Assembly (NCBI GenBank): GCA_028829895.1 | Contig: CM054178.1 | Span: 24,748,701 to 24,812,700 of the forward strand | Direction: 5' to 3' | DNA from: Sinotaia quadrata | Lineage: Eukaryota; Mollusca; Gastropoda; Architaenioglossa; Viviparidae | Length of the DNA stretch: 64,000 bases | Shown: in pieces, positions 1-12,455 of the stretch | Position numbering within the stretch: the first letter of the stretch is position 1 | How the letters are laid out: every line of letters starts with the position of its first letter | Notes under the pieces: model-generated | What the model saw: the letters and a program-made list of their open reading frames with translations, nothing else | Databases searched by the model: none | Told to the model about the DNA's origin: nothing | Position numbers and translations under genes: made by a program

Positions 1-832
1 ACTTTAAAACTTGAGTGTTCTGAACACTTGAGAAATGTTTGCATTAATCGGTAAATGAGACTGTGTATGTACACACATTTAACCTGCTAATCATGGGACT
101 CTAAACTTAACTGCTATCTGGAAATACCTTTGTGTCTGAATAATTCAAGTATAATTTTTCAATCTGTTTACTAATAAAAATTATCAAAAGCCTGAGACTG
201 TGTACTTTTAGATTTCAAAGGAATCAGTTTTGAATTTATGTAGTCACAATAGGGATATTCAGATGTACAGACATACACATTCTAAAAAGAAATGAAATTT
301 TTCTTGGTAATATTGGAAGTGTTCATTAATTGGTTTATGAATCTGAGGTACATCATTAGATTTTTTTAATGCAGTTTTGTTAATGACTAATTAACTAATC
401 TGCTGTTTTAATCTTTGTTTTTCAGTATTTATTATTATCACTAATCACTTCTGATCAATAAGATCTTTTAATTACCCATCAAAGTTTGAAACCATTTGAC
501 ATAAATTATTGAGTTAAAATATTAAGTTACTAATATATATAGCAGTTATTTATTCATGAGCATAATGCTTGCCAGTTGGTAATTCAACTGATACAGATAT
601 ATAGTAAGAAACTTCTGTGTAGTTTTAATAACTTTTGACATTTCTGTAACTTACTAGGATGTCATGCAATGCATTATGTTGAATCACTATCAGAAAAGAA
701 CACTGCATCTGAATATTAATAACCTTAATTTACTCATATGAATTGTTATGAATTGAGGTATTGGTATAAATGTGTTGTGGTATTTAACACTGGTATATGC
801 ATGGACATGAATACTTTCTGTCTTATTTTCAG
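1..832 (+). other. Intron of the MOV10L1-like gene (window start to first visible exon)
   Basis: A+T-rich sequence with no coding signal that I can support. It ends in the acceptor TTTTCAG at 826-832. Confidence 0.7.
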
Positions 833-3800
833 ATTATTCTTGCTGGAGATCCCAAACAACTTGGCCCTGTGCTTATGTCCCCTTTTGCAAAAATGTATGG
901 GTTTGAATTGTCTTTCCTTGAGCGCCTAATGGACCGTCTGCCATACCAGCGTAATACACAGCTCTATTCTGAGCATGGGGGATTTAACTCTGCCTTGGTT
1001 AGATACAAAATAATACAACTGAATGTGTGTGTGTGCATGCGTGCGCGCGCACATTGTATGTATGTGTGTGTGCGAGTGCATGTGTGTGTGTGTCTGCATA
1101 TAAGCATACTTGTACACTATCAGTCCAAAGATTGTTCCAGGATTTTTTCAGCAATTTTTTTCAGTGGATTTGTTAGTTTTTACTTTTTTATTTCACTATA
1201 CTGTCAACTCTTGAAAGAGCATGTATATGGCTGCAATCCTTTTCATATTTATGTTTGGGCTTTTTCTACTGTAAAGTACATGCAAAAAAGTACAGTCACC
1301 AGTAGTTTTTATGTAGACACTCTATCCAGCTTATGAATAAACCATGCCACTCGTTACTGAGAAATTAAGTGAGGAAGAATAACAGTAACAGTACAAAACA
1401 CTGTAACTTGCCGAGCATTTATTTGCATGATTAAAATAAATAATGTAGGCAAAGTACATCGTACCAACCATATTAGTGTAAACATTTTACAGTTGTAAAA
1501 CATTATGTATATAAATTTAGGATACTTTTATTGTTGACAGGTGTAAACATTTTACAGATGTAAAACATTATGTTTATAAATTTAGGATAGTTGTAAAACA
1601 TTATGTATATAAATTTAGGATACTTTTATTGTTGACAGGTATAAACATTTTACAGATGTAAAACATTATGTAAATAAATTTAGGATACTTTTATTGTTGA
1701 CAGGTTACTATGCTTGTAGACAACTACCGCAGCCATCCCTCCATTTTGCAACTGCCATCAAAGTTGTTTTACTATGGGCAGCTGCGAGCTTGTGCTCCAC
1801 TGTCTTTAACAAACACTTTAATAGACTGGCACATGCTGGCATCTCTGGGAACTCCTATTGTCTTTCATGGCATTGAGGTACGTTTGCAAAACAGTTGTTG
1901 GAAGTTTGTGAAAATAAGTTACTACTTTCTTCCCTTTTTCACTTTTGTATTTGGTGATGATGTATATTAAGAGAAGCTGTGACTGTGGCAATTTGTTAAA
2001 TGACTACTGGATCAACAAAGATGTTTATGGTGCTCTTCTCTTGTCTGTTTTCTTTTGTGTCTGTAAAGAAATGTTTTAAGTGGTTGTTCACTGTATCAGA
2101 AGAAGGATAATTTTAACAAAAGGACCATGCCAAGAAATGAGCAGGCTTACATAAGTGATTGCTGTGATTAATTATTTTTATTTGAATGGTTTCAAAAAAT
2201 GTGATTATCAGGGACTTTTCCCCCATGTATTTTTTTATGTATATTTAGTTTATATTACAAGAAATTACTGTTTAGAAATTTGAGTGATTTTTGATTATTT
2301 TTATGCTATAAATGTATTTAATTTATGAGAATTTTTTTTTGAGGGGGAAAGAGTGTAACACTCATCAAAGCTAAGATCCTTAAGGTAATTTATATATACA
2401 TTTATATACATATTGATTTATATGTAAAAAGTTTGTTGGCTGAGTTGATTTCTGTAGTTTGTTTTAATAAATATACAATAGCAGTTTAAATATTACTTTT
2501 GTAAACCAGAGAGTGAAAATAGTTTTCCTATTGTGGGGAGTAAATGTGAAATGTATGTGTGTATACATACATAAATACATACATAGGTGTGCATGTGTCA
2601 TGGCTGAAATGGTGTGTTACACATAAAAAGATATAAAATGATTGGGGAGGGGGGGGTCAGGGAGATTTTTGTTAGATGTTTATTTTTGGTAGATGTTTTG
2701 GTATATTTTAGAAGTGTGTATGTGTGGGGGGAGAGGAGGATAGATCGGGACAGAGGTGAGATGAGATGGGGTTTGCAGTAGGATGATTAGAGGGTAAGGG
2801 AGGTAGATGATGGGAGAGAAAGAGAAGAAGAGGTGGAGGAATATATATATATTATAATATATATTGTCAATGCCAAGTTAAACTAGTTTAAATAAATGAC
2901 TGCTGTCTATGTCGAGGTGAACTAGTTAAGAGTAAGGTCATTAAATAAGTAATTTCTCTGTATGCTAAGAGTAAACTCGAGTAAATGACTGTTGTCTACA
3001 CCAAGAGAAGATTAGTTTAAGTAAATGATTGCTGTCTATGCCAAATGTAAACTAGTTTTAGTGACTGCTAAAAGTTCACCTAGTATAAGTGAGTGCTGTC
3101 TGTGCCATGGGTAAACTAATTTAGGTGCTGCTCTCTATGCCAAAGGTCAACTAGTGTAAGTGACTGTTGTCTGTGCCAAAGGTCAACTAGTATAAGCGAC
3201 TTTTGTCTCTGCCAAGGGTAAGCTAGTTTAAAGTGACTGCTCTCTATGCCAACAGTGAATTATTTAGTGATTATATCTATATCAAGGGTTACTAGTTTAA
3301 GTGACCGTTTTCTGTAGAATCAGACATATAAATTTGATGGCTTTACATAAGTGATTGTTCTCTTAGCCAAGGGTAGATGAGTTTTAAGTAAGTATTTTTT
3401 TTCTTTGTCAAAGGCATTATATTTAAGTAAAAGTGGAATTTATTAAAGAAAGCTTCACAAGCAAAATAGAATGATAAATATTTTATAAATTGGGGAGGGG
3501 GGGGTCAGGGAGATTTTTGTTAGATGTTTATTTTTGGTAGATGTTTTGGTATATTTTAGAAGTGTGTATGTGTGGGGGGAGAGGAGGATAGATCGGGACA
3601 GAGGTGAGATGAGATGGGGTTTGCAGTAGGATGATTAGAGGGTAAGGGAGGTAGATGATGGGAGAGAAAGAGAAGAAGAGGTGGAGGAATATATATATAT
3701 TATAATATATATTGTCAATGCCAAGTTAAACTAGTTTAAATAAATGACTGCTGTCTATGTCGAGGTGAACTAGTTAAGAGTAAGGTCATTAAATAAGTAA

Positions 3801-6800
3801 TTTCTCTGTATGCTAAGAGTAAACTCGAGTAAATGACTGTTGTCTACATTTCATTTTCAGACAGTAAAAAATGTAGAGATTGTCATAATAATTATAATTA
3901 TTACTTTGCATGTTCACTGAGTAGAAATGGTTATTGTTATAATTATAATTATAACCAATGTTTGCACAGTCACTGACTGTACTTATCACTGTAGGATGAC
4001 ATCTCTGGTATTTTATTGTTCTAATTAAGAATAATAGTTGTTTATTATTGTTAACTCATGTTGTAAATAATAGAGATCACATTGATTTAATATATATCTT
4101 TTAAATAAAATAAAATGTTTGTTTTATGTTAGCCAAATTGAACATTCCATATTAACTATATGGTTCTGATGTAATCACCATATAAATAATTTATCAAGAA
4201 ATAAACATATACTTGGTTTCAAATCAGTCTATTATTCAGTTTATTCAGTATCGAAATGTCTGCAGCTAATAAAGTATGCAACAATAATTTCAATAATTTA
4301 ATATGTATTTACTTTGTACACTCTGAGATTATACTTAATGAATAAAAAAATAATAACAATAATAATAATTATTTTAAAATTCACAATTAAGAATTTTAAA
4401 TGGGTTTTCTGTGACTTTAAATCCCAGGGTGATGATATGCGAGAAGACAACAGTCCATCTTGGTTTAATCCTGAAGAAACAGTTCAGGTTGTGTACTACC
4501 TGCAGGGTCTTCTAGGAAATAAACCACCTGTACACCCAGATAATATTGGCATTATCACTCCTTACAGAAAGCAAGTAAGAAATGTTAGATGATGCAATGA
4601 ATAAATGCAAGAAATTTTAACATTTTAGAGATGTTTTGGTTGGCCAAAGTTCTCCTAGAAATATATCATCTATTTTATATATATTGTAAGCAAATAAATG
4701 GGAGGAAGGTAAGATATAAAAGTGAAAAGAGGAAAAAGAAGAATGACAATGATGAGATTAAGAGGACTAAAACTCTCTCTTGCCCTAGCTTTCTCTCACT
4801 TTACCCATCCCCGTACTATAATAATAATATAATCATTTTTAAATAAACAATTTTATACAAATTTTAAACTTTTGTCACTATAATAATAATATAATCATTT
4901 TTAAATAAACAATTTTATACAAATTTTAAATTTCTGTCACTATAATAATGATATAATCATTTTTAAATAAACAATTTTATACAAATTTTAAATTTCTGTC
5001 ACTATTTGTTTTAGTAGTAAAAGGACAAAGGGACCAATTCCACTACTTTATTTATCCCCGCTTATTTAAAACTTTCTGGACCACACACACATGTACACAG
5101 CTTTTGCACGATATATCTTGTCAGGATTTTAGTAAGGGCCAGCACCATGTGTGTATGTTGCACCTCAGTATTTAGTCAGCCAGTTTAACACTATAGCCAA
5201 GCATGTGCATCTGTCAACTTCTTTCAGACACATTCTTTCACGACATTACTGCTACACCACAACAACTACAATGCAGTATTCTAGTCAAGACTCTTTTTAA
5301 ATGAACACAACAATTGATTTTATAATGGCTAAAAGAACTTAACTTATTATGTATCCTCTATGTACCGCTAGTTGTTTACATGCACCATGCAATCAATAAC
5401 AACAAAGAAAAAAATTGGGGGATTAAGTATGAGCATTCGTTCATCCTTCACTAGATGTAATTATATTGCCTAATCTACATTGTCAAGTTGCTATTCTAAC
5501 ATAGAGAATAAAGAACAATTGTGAAGAGAAAGAAAACCTACTGATAACTTACTAAACTCCTATCAGCTGAGTTTTAGTAAATGGAAACTTAGATCACTTA
5601 GAGGCTGGAGACCATGAGGTTTCCAGATCTGGCAGAGCACCCAAGATCAGGTTTTTTGCTACAGAGCCGTAGCCAGTGAGGGACATAACACTCCCTCCCA
5701 ATTGCAACAAAGTTGCCAGTTTATATACAGTTTTGCTGGCTCATCCAACCAATCAGAATGCGCACAAAAAAAGAAAATTTCCATTGATCAGGTAAATATG
5801 CTGTTAAAAAGAAACTATTAGTACATGCAAATTACATTGTATGGGAGGGGTAAATGCTGAATGTATTCATAATATTGAATAAATAAAATGCTTGCATATC
5901 ATCTACATTAGTTCTCTCTCTAGATTTCAATTTGTACAGTCAGCAACAACAATAAATGGCTGCAATTGATGAGTGTCATGACAACATTCGTTCACTATTC
6001 ATATGCAACATTGTACATTACACAAATGAAATAGATGTGCACAAAATTTTGAATTGAATTAAAAACACGTGCTGATGGTAGTTTGTTGACAACAGTAACA
6101 CTCACAGTAGTGGTTGGTGTGGGTATTATACGATATATACATATATATGAATGTATTAAGAGTAAATTTTTTTATATGTTTCAAAAGAGAAAGATTCAGG
6201 CACATTGCAAATATACATTTTCTGTTTGGTAGAAAGCTTTAGGTTATGATGCTCATGCATTTTACTCATCAACTCGTTGAATATTTCAAAGCTAATAGCC
6301 CATGAAACCCAACTATTTCCACATTGTCCACATATATCCCTAAACACAGTCACTCCTATTATACCCAGCCTTACCCATATTTGAAACCATATTCTTGAAA
6401 CCCAACCACATCTATAAAACCCAAGCATTTCCATGAAAACGACCATATCCATAAAACTCAACTGAGATTGAAAGACCAGCCACATCCAAAAGAAAATACA
6501 GCCACACTTATGAATCTAAAAAATCACATGCAGAAAATCTATTTGTAAAACCCAACTGGAATTTTTTTTTAGATTGTTACAAAATTTGTAGTATAGATAT
6601 GTTCTGGCTTTCTTCTTCATGTAGTAAATTCTTTCACTATTTATTTGTTTGGGGGTTTTGTTAAAACTTTCTTAAGTAATTGTTCTCTATAGGTTGAGAA
6701 GATTCGGATGATGATTGAACGATTGGCAATTCCAAGGGTCAAAGTTGGATCAGTTGAAGAATTTCAAGGTCAAGAGATGCAGGCAATAATTATCTCCACT

Positions 6801-8560
6801 GTAAGTTGGCTTAATTTGAAGATATAACTTCAACAGCTTTGCTAAGTGTATGCATTGTTTTATACATAGGCAGAATAAAATAGTGAGAGATTTTGTTTTG
6901 AGTTTTGCATGTAGAAAGTAGTTTCTAGATCTGTATCTAGTTTAGTTGTGTTTTTTTTCCTTTTTACTGTTAGCATATTTATCATCTGTGTGTTCTTCTT
7001 TTGCTCAAAACTTCAATCAACTGTTAAGTCAGAATTAGAAAGTGGACAGAGAGCTATGGTCTTCACCTACCAAGACACCCTCAGTGAACACACACAAAAT
7101 TGCATTGAGACACATCTTAACCTATTAAAGGGATATAGTCCAATAATTACCAGAAGAAAATCTTCATAAATTAGAAAAAATATATGAGTTCAACAGAGAA
7201 AAAATTCTAGAAGAGAAAATCGTTTTCCTCACGTAAAAGGCTAGTAAGATATTTTTTTAATTTTGCATCTTAAAATAATTCACCTGTATTATAAAGAGAT
7301 AAAGTTTACTATATGGATGAATATGTTATTACTAGATGTACCTTTCCATGCACACTTTATCATTGTTGATAAATTGTCATCTTTTATGCTTTGTAGGTAC
7401 GATCAAACCAGCAGTTGGTGCGCTCAGACATCCGTCATGTGTTGGGTTTCCTGAGTAACCCTAAACGGTTCAATGTGGCCATAACTCGTGCCCAGGCAAT
7501 GCTCATCATTATTGGAAATCCTCATGTCCTGGCCCAGGTGATTATCATCATGTTTTCACCAATTCTCTCATTGTCATGTCCTGTCTTAGGTGAATGTTCT
7601 CTTCACGTATTCACCAAATGTCTCCTATTCTGTCCTAGATGATTAATTATCTCTATCCCCTATTTATTATCTCCATTCCCTATTGATTATCTCCATCCCC
7701 TATTAAATAACTCCATCCCCTATTAAATATATCTATCCCCTATTAATTATCTCCATCCCCTATTGATTATCTCCATCCCCTATTAAATATCTCCATCCCC
7801 GATTATCTCCCATATTGATTATAAATATCTCCCATATTGATTATAAATATCTCCCATATTGATTATAAATATCTCCATCCCCCCTATTAATTATCTCCAT
7901 CTTAATTCATCACATCTCACCCTCTTGTGTTCTAGGTGATCATTGCCATCACAAATTCTCCACCTCTTTTTCACCAACTGTCTCATCCTTGTCTTCTGTC
8001 TTTGTTGGTTGTCACCATCACACATTTACCATGTCTGTTGTTGTTTTCTTTCTAAAAATTGTTAAAGGCAGTGGGCATTATTTTCTTTCCCTTTTCAGAA
8101 AAAAAATGAGAGAAAATTATTTTCTATTTTCTATAGTTTGTTTGCCTTCCACAAACAAGAATTTGTGTTAGTTTATTTTAAAAAGAGAGATTTTAATTTT
8201 TATGCATAGTTTCTTAGATGTTTTGTTTCAAAATTAAAATAAATAAATTTATACATTTTGTTCAGGAATGTGCTTTCTAGGTAGTCGTAAATTGCATTCA
8301 ACCATTGTTGTGCTATTATCTACATTTTAATGATCTACTAATTGATTCTTGCCATTTGATTTTAGGATGAGAATTGGCGAAGTTTCATTCAGATGTGTGT
8401 TGAAAACAACTGCTATAAGGGTTGTGACCTTCCTGACAGTTTGAAGTCAGAAAAACGGATGACAGAAGTGAAAGAGAAAACTATTTCCAACCAGCAAACC
8501 AAGGATGTTGATAATACTGTCAGTCAGACAGAACCATTGGGTCCAACACTGGACGTATAG
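833..8560 (+). CDS. MOV10L1: MOV10L1-like RNA helicase, C-terminal part (5' end outside window)
   Basis: Superfamily 1 (Upf1-like) RNA helicase; animal MOV10L1/Armitage proteins unwind piRNA precursors in the germline. Six exons join in frame, all introns phase 0: 833-997, 1704-1877, 4428-4574, 6693-6800, 7397-7537, 8366-8560 (TAG), giving 309 residues. Visible motifs in order: GDPKQLGPV (motif III), NYRSHPS (motif IV region), [23 protein letters not shown] (motif V) and NVAITRAQ (motif VI). The Walker A and DE-box exons must lie left of the window. [10 protein letters not shown] and the GCDLPDSL ending fit MOV10L1 better than MOV10. A polar tail of about 40 residues after GCDLPDSL is not recognised. 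The closest alternative is a single ancestral MOV10/MOV10L1 gene. Family assignment is firm; the paralogue name is less so. Confidence 0.9.
998..1703 (+). other. Intron with a GT microsatellite and repeated acceptor
   Basis: Contains an interrupted (GT)n/(GC) tract at about 1023-1099 and the acceptor-bearing tandem repeat described separately. Donor is GTTAGA, acceptor TTGTTGACAG. Confidence 0.7.
1440..1703 (+). repeat. Tandem repeat carrying copies of the exon acceptor
   Basis: A unit of about 65 bp (GTRTAAACATTTTACAG, then ATAAATTTAGGATAC, then TTTTATTGTTGACAG) is present three times. An extra 33-bp partial unit makes one interval 98 bp. TTGTTGACAG followed by GT ends at 1540, 1638 and 1703; only the last is the acceptor that keeps the helicase reading frame. 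Confidence 0.85.
2641..3848. repeat. Two apparently identical 360-bp direct repeats 848 bp apart
   Basis: The segment at 2641-3000 recurs at 3489-3848 with a constant 848-bp offset. I found no mismatch when reading both copies side by side, including a G-run, a GA-rich tract and an AT palindrome (ATATATATATTATAATATAT). Either a very recent duplication or an assembly artefact. Confidence 0.85.
2865..3420. repeat. Degenerate minisatellite, period about 40-45 bp
   Basis: Repeated theme GCTGTCTATGCCAAG followed by GTAAACTAGTTTAAGTGACT, about a dozen diverged units. The first units are included in the 360-bp duplication. Confidence 0.7.
4815..5000. repeat. Tandem repeat, 3 x 62 bp
   Basis: Units start at 4815, 4877 and 4939 with ACTATAATAATAATATAATC and end in a TTTTGTC or TTTCTGTC theme. 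Copies differ by only a few bases, so the expansion is recent. Confidence 0.9.
6290..6540. repeat. Degenerate C-rich short repeat
   Basis: Repeated theme of roughly AAACCCAACCACATCTATAA with many variants (CATGAAACCCAAC, TTGAAACCCAACC, ATAAAACCCAAGC, GTAAAACCCAACT). It lies in an intron. No telomere-like register is kept. Confidence 0.55.
6801..8365 (+). other. Last two introns of the MOV10L1-like gene
   Basis: Introns 6801-7396 and 7538-8365 flank the exon at 7397-7537. The second contains the TCTCCATCCCC tandem repeat. Open frames near 7000-7170 have no codon-like support or family match. Confidence 0.65.
7630..7910. repeat. Tandem repeat, about 20 bp, two subfamilies
   Basis: The first part repeats TTATCTCCATCCCCTATTRA about nine times. 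The second repeats a 22-bp AAATATCTCCCATATTGATT type unit three times, then returns to the first type. It lies within the last intron of the helicase gene. Confidence 0.85.
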
Positions 8561-8634
8561 CAAGAGCAAATGACAGACATTAAGAGGTCTCTCCAAAATC
8601 CAAATCATGCAGTCCGTCCACTTTAATAAAGTAA

Positions 8635-8640
8635 ACCATC
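8635..8640 (+). terminator. Poly(A) signal of the MOV10L1-like gene
   Basis: AATAAA lies 75 bases after the TAG stop, a usual distance for a short 3' UTR. Other AATAAA copies lie further downstream, so longer 3' UTRs are possible. Confidence 0.5.
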
Positions 8641-9835
8641 ATATAAACTATATAGACAACATTTTTTTAACATGCAGTTACAGTACTTTTGCAAAGAAGT
8701 GTTGTATACCTTTTTTTTTTTAAGTTTAGAGGCCACAAAATCATGTATCACTAGCTGTTTTTAAATCTCTTATGTGCAGCAAATTAATAATGCTCTTAAA
8801 TGGAACAGCCATCATGGTACATGCTTGTGCAGGTTAGGCACACATTTAAACATGTTCTGTCTTCCAGGATGTGACTTTTTATTTCTAAAGTCAGATTTGG
8901 CAAGAGTTTTCTTTTGTTTGTATTTCCCATAAACTGATTGCTAAAATTATTCATTTATAGTTGCTTTGATACTGTCATAATGAATGAATTTGAAGTAAAT
9001 ATTTTCTTTATTTGGGAAACAATAGCCAACCAGTATTATTATCACTATAAATTACTTTAATTTATCAGCCATGTCAAATTTTTGCAATACATTTATTTTA
9101 ATTTGATTAAGGACACTAAAACAAAGCTAATCATTATAAATGTAATTAATTTGTCAAATTTCTAAAAATGTATTTTTTCCACCGTAAAACCAAGCAAGTT
9201 TTTCACATCATGAATCCATGTTCCCTTACTGACAAAAACTGTACAAACTTCATAATTCCATGGCATCTGCACTGCAAGAGCACATAAGCAAAGGTGAATG
9301 TTTTTAAAAGGGAAATCCTGTCTGATGTCCACAGTGCCTTGCAAATGTACACAGAACCAAATGTTCTTATATTACAAACAAAAGCATCCTCTCAAGCAAG
9401 GAGGAAGGATGGGTATTAGAATATGGGCATTTGATAAATCTTGAGGACAAACTCTTACTCTATATTATTTTTTTTTCTTTCTGATGGTAGCTCTAATCAA
9501 ATATTGAATGTGTTTTCTCTTTATTATTAGTTTCTGATGATTACCAGTATATGTGTGTTTATCAGCTTGTAGTATTGATGTCCTTTTTTTTCCTGATTTC
9601 ATATCATTGTTGTGAGTGTTTACACTGTGCTCTGGTCTCACTTTTGACTAGATTTTTATCTAAATATTTTTAATTAAAGACATTCCATGTTTATTTTAAC
9701 TGTAAAGCGATCTTCTCTGTTGAATGGTGCATATTTGAAATGAACTTGAGATATGACAAAATACACTAATTCTATTTTTTATGATGAAAATAAACTGAAG
9801 GTACATTGATTTCATTTGTGAGCATGCATGCATCT

Positions 9836-10074
9836 CTATATATTTGGTGTGTACTTGTGGAGTTAGAGTGATGTACAATTATACCTAAATGTGCCTTTTT
9901 ATATTTTTTACAGTCTTTTATCATGCTAAGATTTAAATTTGTGACATTTGCATTTGATATATATTTGGTGTGTACTTGTGGAGTTAGAGATGATGTACAA
10001 TTATGCCTAAAGGTGCCTTTTTATATTTTTTACAGTCTTTTATCATGCTAAGATTTAAATTTGTGACATTTGCA
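9836..10074. repeat. Tandem duplication, 2 x about 120 bp
   Basis: TATATATTTGGTGTGTACTT through GTGACATTTGCA occurs at about 9836-9952 and again at 9957-10074, offset 121 bp, with only a few differences. Confidence 0.85.
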
Positions 10075-10379
10075 ACAAGTAGAATTTAAAAAAATAAATG
10101 GATGCATGGATGATTAAGATTCTGTAAAGTATATATTCTACGTTTTTTTTTTTAATTTATAAATAAGTGCCAAATCACACATTCTTTTCTTTTTAGATCT
10201 TTATACTGACTGCTGGTCAAATACAACATAGATAAATAATAATATTTCAAAAATTAATATGAACCAGGAAATGAGTGTTTCTCTGAAAAAAGATCTTTCA
10301 TTGCAAATATTCTTGGAGTGAACCCTTTTGGTCCTTATGCATTCAGTTGTGTCCACTATCCATTGCAAGACTCATTTAC

Positions 10380-11410
10380 TCGTCTATCAGTCTGAGTGTT
10401 ATATAATGTCAATTCTGGTGCTATGTAATGCTGGTTCTGTTGGTATATAATGTCATTCAATGTTCTATATAAAATCAACCCTGGTTTTGTATGAAACGTC
10501 ACTTCTGAGGCTGTGTAATGTTTCTGGTGCTATATAATTTTGCTTCCGATGGTATGTAATATTGGTTCTGGTACCATATAATGTTGGCTGTTGTGCTATA
10601 TAATGTTGGGTCTGGTGGTATATAATATTGGTTCTTATGGTATATAATGTCTGTTCCAGTGGTATGTAATGTCATTTCTACTGGTATGTAATGTCAGTAC
10701 TACATGTATGTGTTGTCAGTTCTACTGGTATGTAATGTCAGTACTACATGTATGTAATGTCAATTCTACTGGTATATAATGTCAGTTCTACATGTATGTA
10801 ATGTCATACCAGTTGTACTGGTATGTAATGTCTGTACTACATAATGTCAGTACTACATGTATGTAATGTCAGTTCTACTTGTGTTTAATGTCAGTTCTAC
10901 ATGTATGTAATGTCATACCAGTTGTACTGGTATGTAATGTCTGTACTACATGTATGTAATGTCAGTTCTACTGGTATGTAATGACAGTACTACATGTATG
11001 TAATGTCAGTACTACTGGTGTATAATGACATCTCTGGTGGTATCTAATATTGACTCTGATGGTATGTAATGTTGGTTCTACTGCTGCTGTGTAATGATGT
11101 TTTCTGTTGGTATATAATAATTTCATTTCTGTTGCTATGTAATATCAGATATGGCACTGTGAAATGTCAGTTCTGGGGCTATATAATGTTCTGATACTAT
11201 AAATTTTCAGTAGTGTTGTTCTGTAATGTTTGTTCTAATGCTATATAATGTTGTTTTTGGTGTTACATAATGTTGATTCTGGTGCTATGTAATGTCCATT
11301 CTGTTGCTATATAATATCAGTTTGTTTTTTATAATGTCAGCTCTGGTGCTATATAATGTCAGTTTGGTGCTGTGTAAAGTTGGTTCTGGTGCTATGTAAT
11401 GTTGGTTACT
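10380..11410. repeat. Roughly 1-kb minisatellite, unit about 22 bp
   Basis: Dozens of diverged copies of a unit such as TCTGGTGCTATATAATGTCA. A homogenised inner block at about 10670-11030 alternates TACTGGTATGTAATGTCAGT and TACATGTATGTAATGTCAGT. Almost every unit keeps TATRTAATGT. The edges are more diverged than the middle, as expected for an array growing from inside. Confidence 0.9.
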
Positions 11411-12390
11411 TCTTGAAATAATTGACAGTTATATTTTTAAAATATTTTTATATCTATACTCAACAGATTCATCTGTTCTAACTGATATCATTTTTTTTAA
11501 ATTTGAGATGTAATATGCTTTTAGTGAGTAGTTTTCTATGTACACAGTTGATTTAATTTGTTTTATTGTAAAATATAACCAAACAAACACAAAAGTTATA
11601 GTGTGGTTTTAAAATCCTAATATAAATTTTTATTTCCAAATCATTTAAATGTTTTCATATTTGTCATTTGTTTTTTTAATTTTAAATACATTACAAATTA
11701 TAATTTAAACTATTCTTCACTGAAAACAAAGTTTTAAATGATGTAATGTTTTAGGAATTGAAAGAACTAAACACTTATGTCTCTAAATGTGTATAAATGA
11801 TTTACTATCAGTGGCATAATTTGTTGTTGTAATTCTTAATACAGTCAATCAAAGAAAATATTAAATTGAAATGTTAGCTAAACATGTATGTGTAATTAAT
11901 TACATTTTTTGTTTCTACAAACCTTGAAGTAACATTAGAAAATAGGAAAAGTCCCATCACAAGCAGTTATAAAAAGAACAATTTATTGCTAATCTCATCT
12001 AAATTACATAGAAAGGTTAGATACATTAGGAAAGGGTTTTAAATAATTTTTTAGTGGTTAATTTGTCATTCATGAGCATGCAAATTCTTTCTGGCGATCA
12101 AATTTGTCACTGTTCACTCACTTTATTGTTATATATAAAGCAAAAGAGAAAAAGTTGGTTGGTTTTTTTCCCAAAATATGATCTTATTATATTTGACGAC
12201 TCCTTCAGCTTAGTATTTTCTTGTTCCATGCTGTTCATTTGCCTTCATCAGGAGGGGATAGCATCAGAATCATATACATATATTAAATATATCTTGATTT
12301 ATGTCTTTTTTCTGAGAACTCAATCAAGACCTACTTCATTCAGAAGTATCTGTCTCCAACAGTTGATATTGATTTCTGATGTGGGTTTTT

Positions 12391-12396
12391 TTTATT
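12391..12396 (-). terminator. Poly(A) signal of the VWA gene
   Basis: TTTATT on the plus strand reads AATAAA on the minus strand, 60 bases past the TGA stop. Confidence 0.5.
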
Positions 12397-12455
12397 TCTA
12401 TCATCTTTTCTCTCATAACTGAGTCATACCTGATTTCACTGAGAGATGCCCTATA

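Larger units (their letters stand above)
1878..4427 (+). other. 2.5-kb intron of the MOV10L1-like gene
   Basis: No exon supported inside. Contains a 360-bp direct duplication (2641-3000 and 3489-3848), a degenerate minisatellite (2865-3420) and the telltale A+T-rich filler of this locus. Confidence 0.7.
4575..6692 (+). other. 2.1-kb intron of the MOV10L1-like gene
   Basis: Holds a three-unit tandem repeat (4815-5000) and a C-rich degenerate repeat (about 6290-6540). A moderately GC-richer patch at about 5560-5760 looks like old transposon sequence but cannot be classified. No exon found. Confidence 0.6.
8641..12390. other. Intergenic region between convergent MOV10L1-like and VWA genes
   Basis: No gene supported. 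Contains a 120-bp direct duplication and the large 22-bp minisatellite, each listed separately. The gene ends face each other across this interval. Confidence 0.6.

Noticed and set aside
797..1336. A 179-codon plus-strand frame as one gene
   Set aside because: Only 833-997 is coding; the rest reads through the intron and a GT microsatellite.
6290..6540. CCCAA-rich stretch as an interstitial telomere
   Set aside because: The repeat period is irregular and does not match TTAGGG or another known telomere unit.
7630..7910. Regular repeats as a CRISPR array
   Set aside because: Repeats abut without unique spacers, lie in a eukaryotic intron, and no cas genes exist here.
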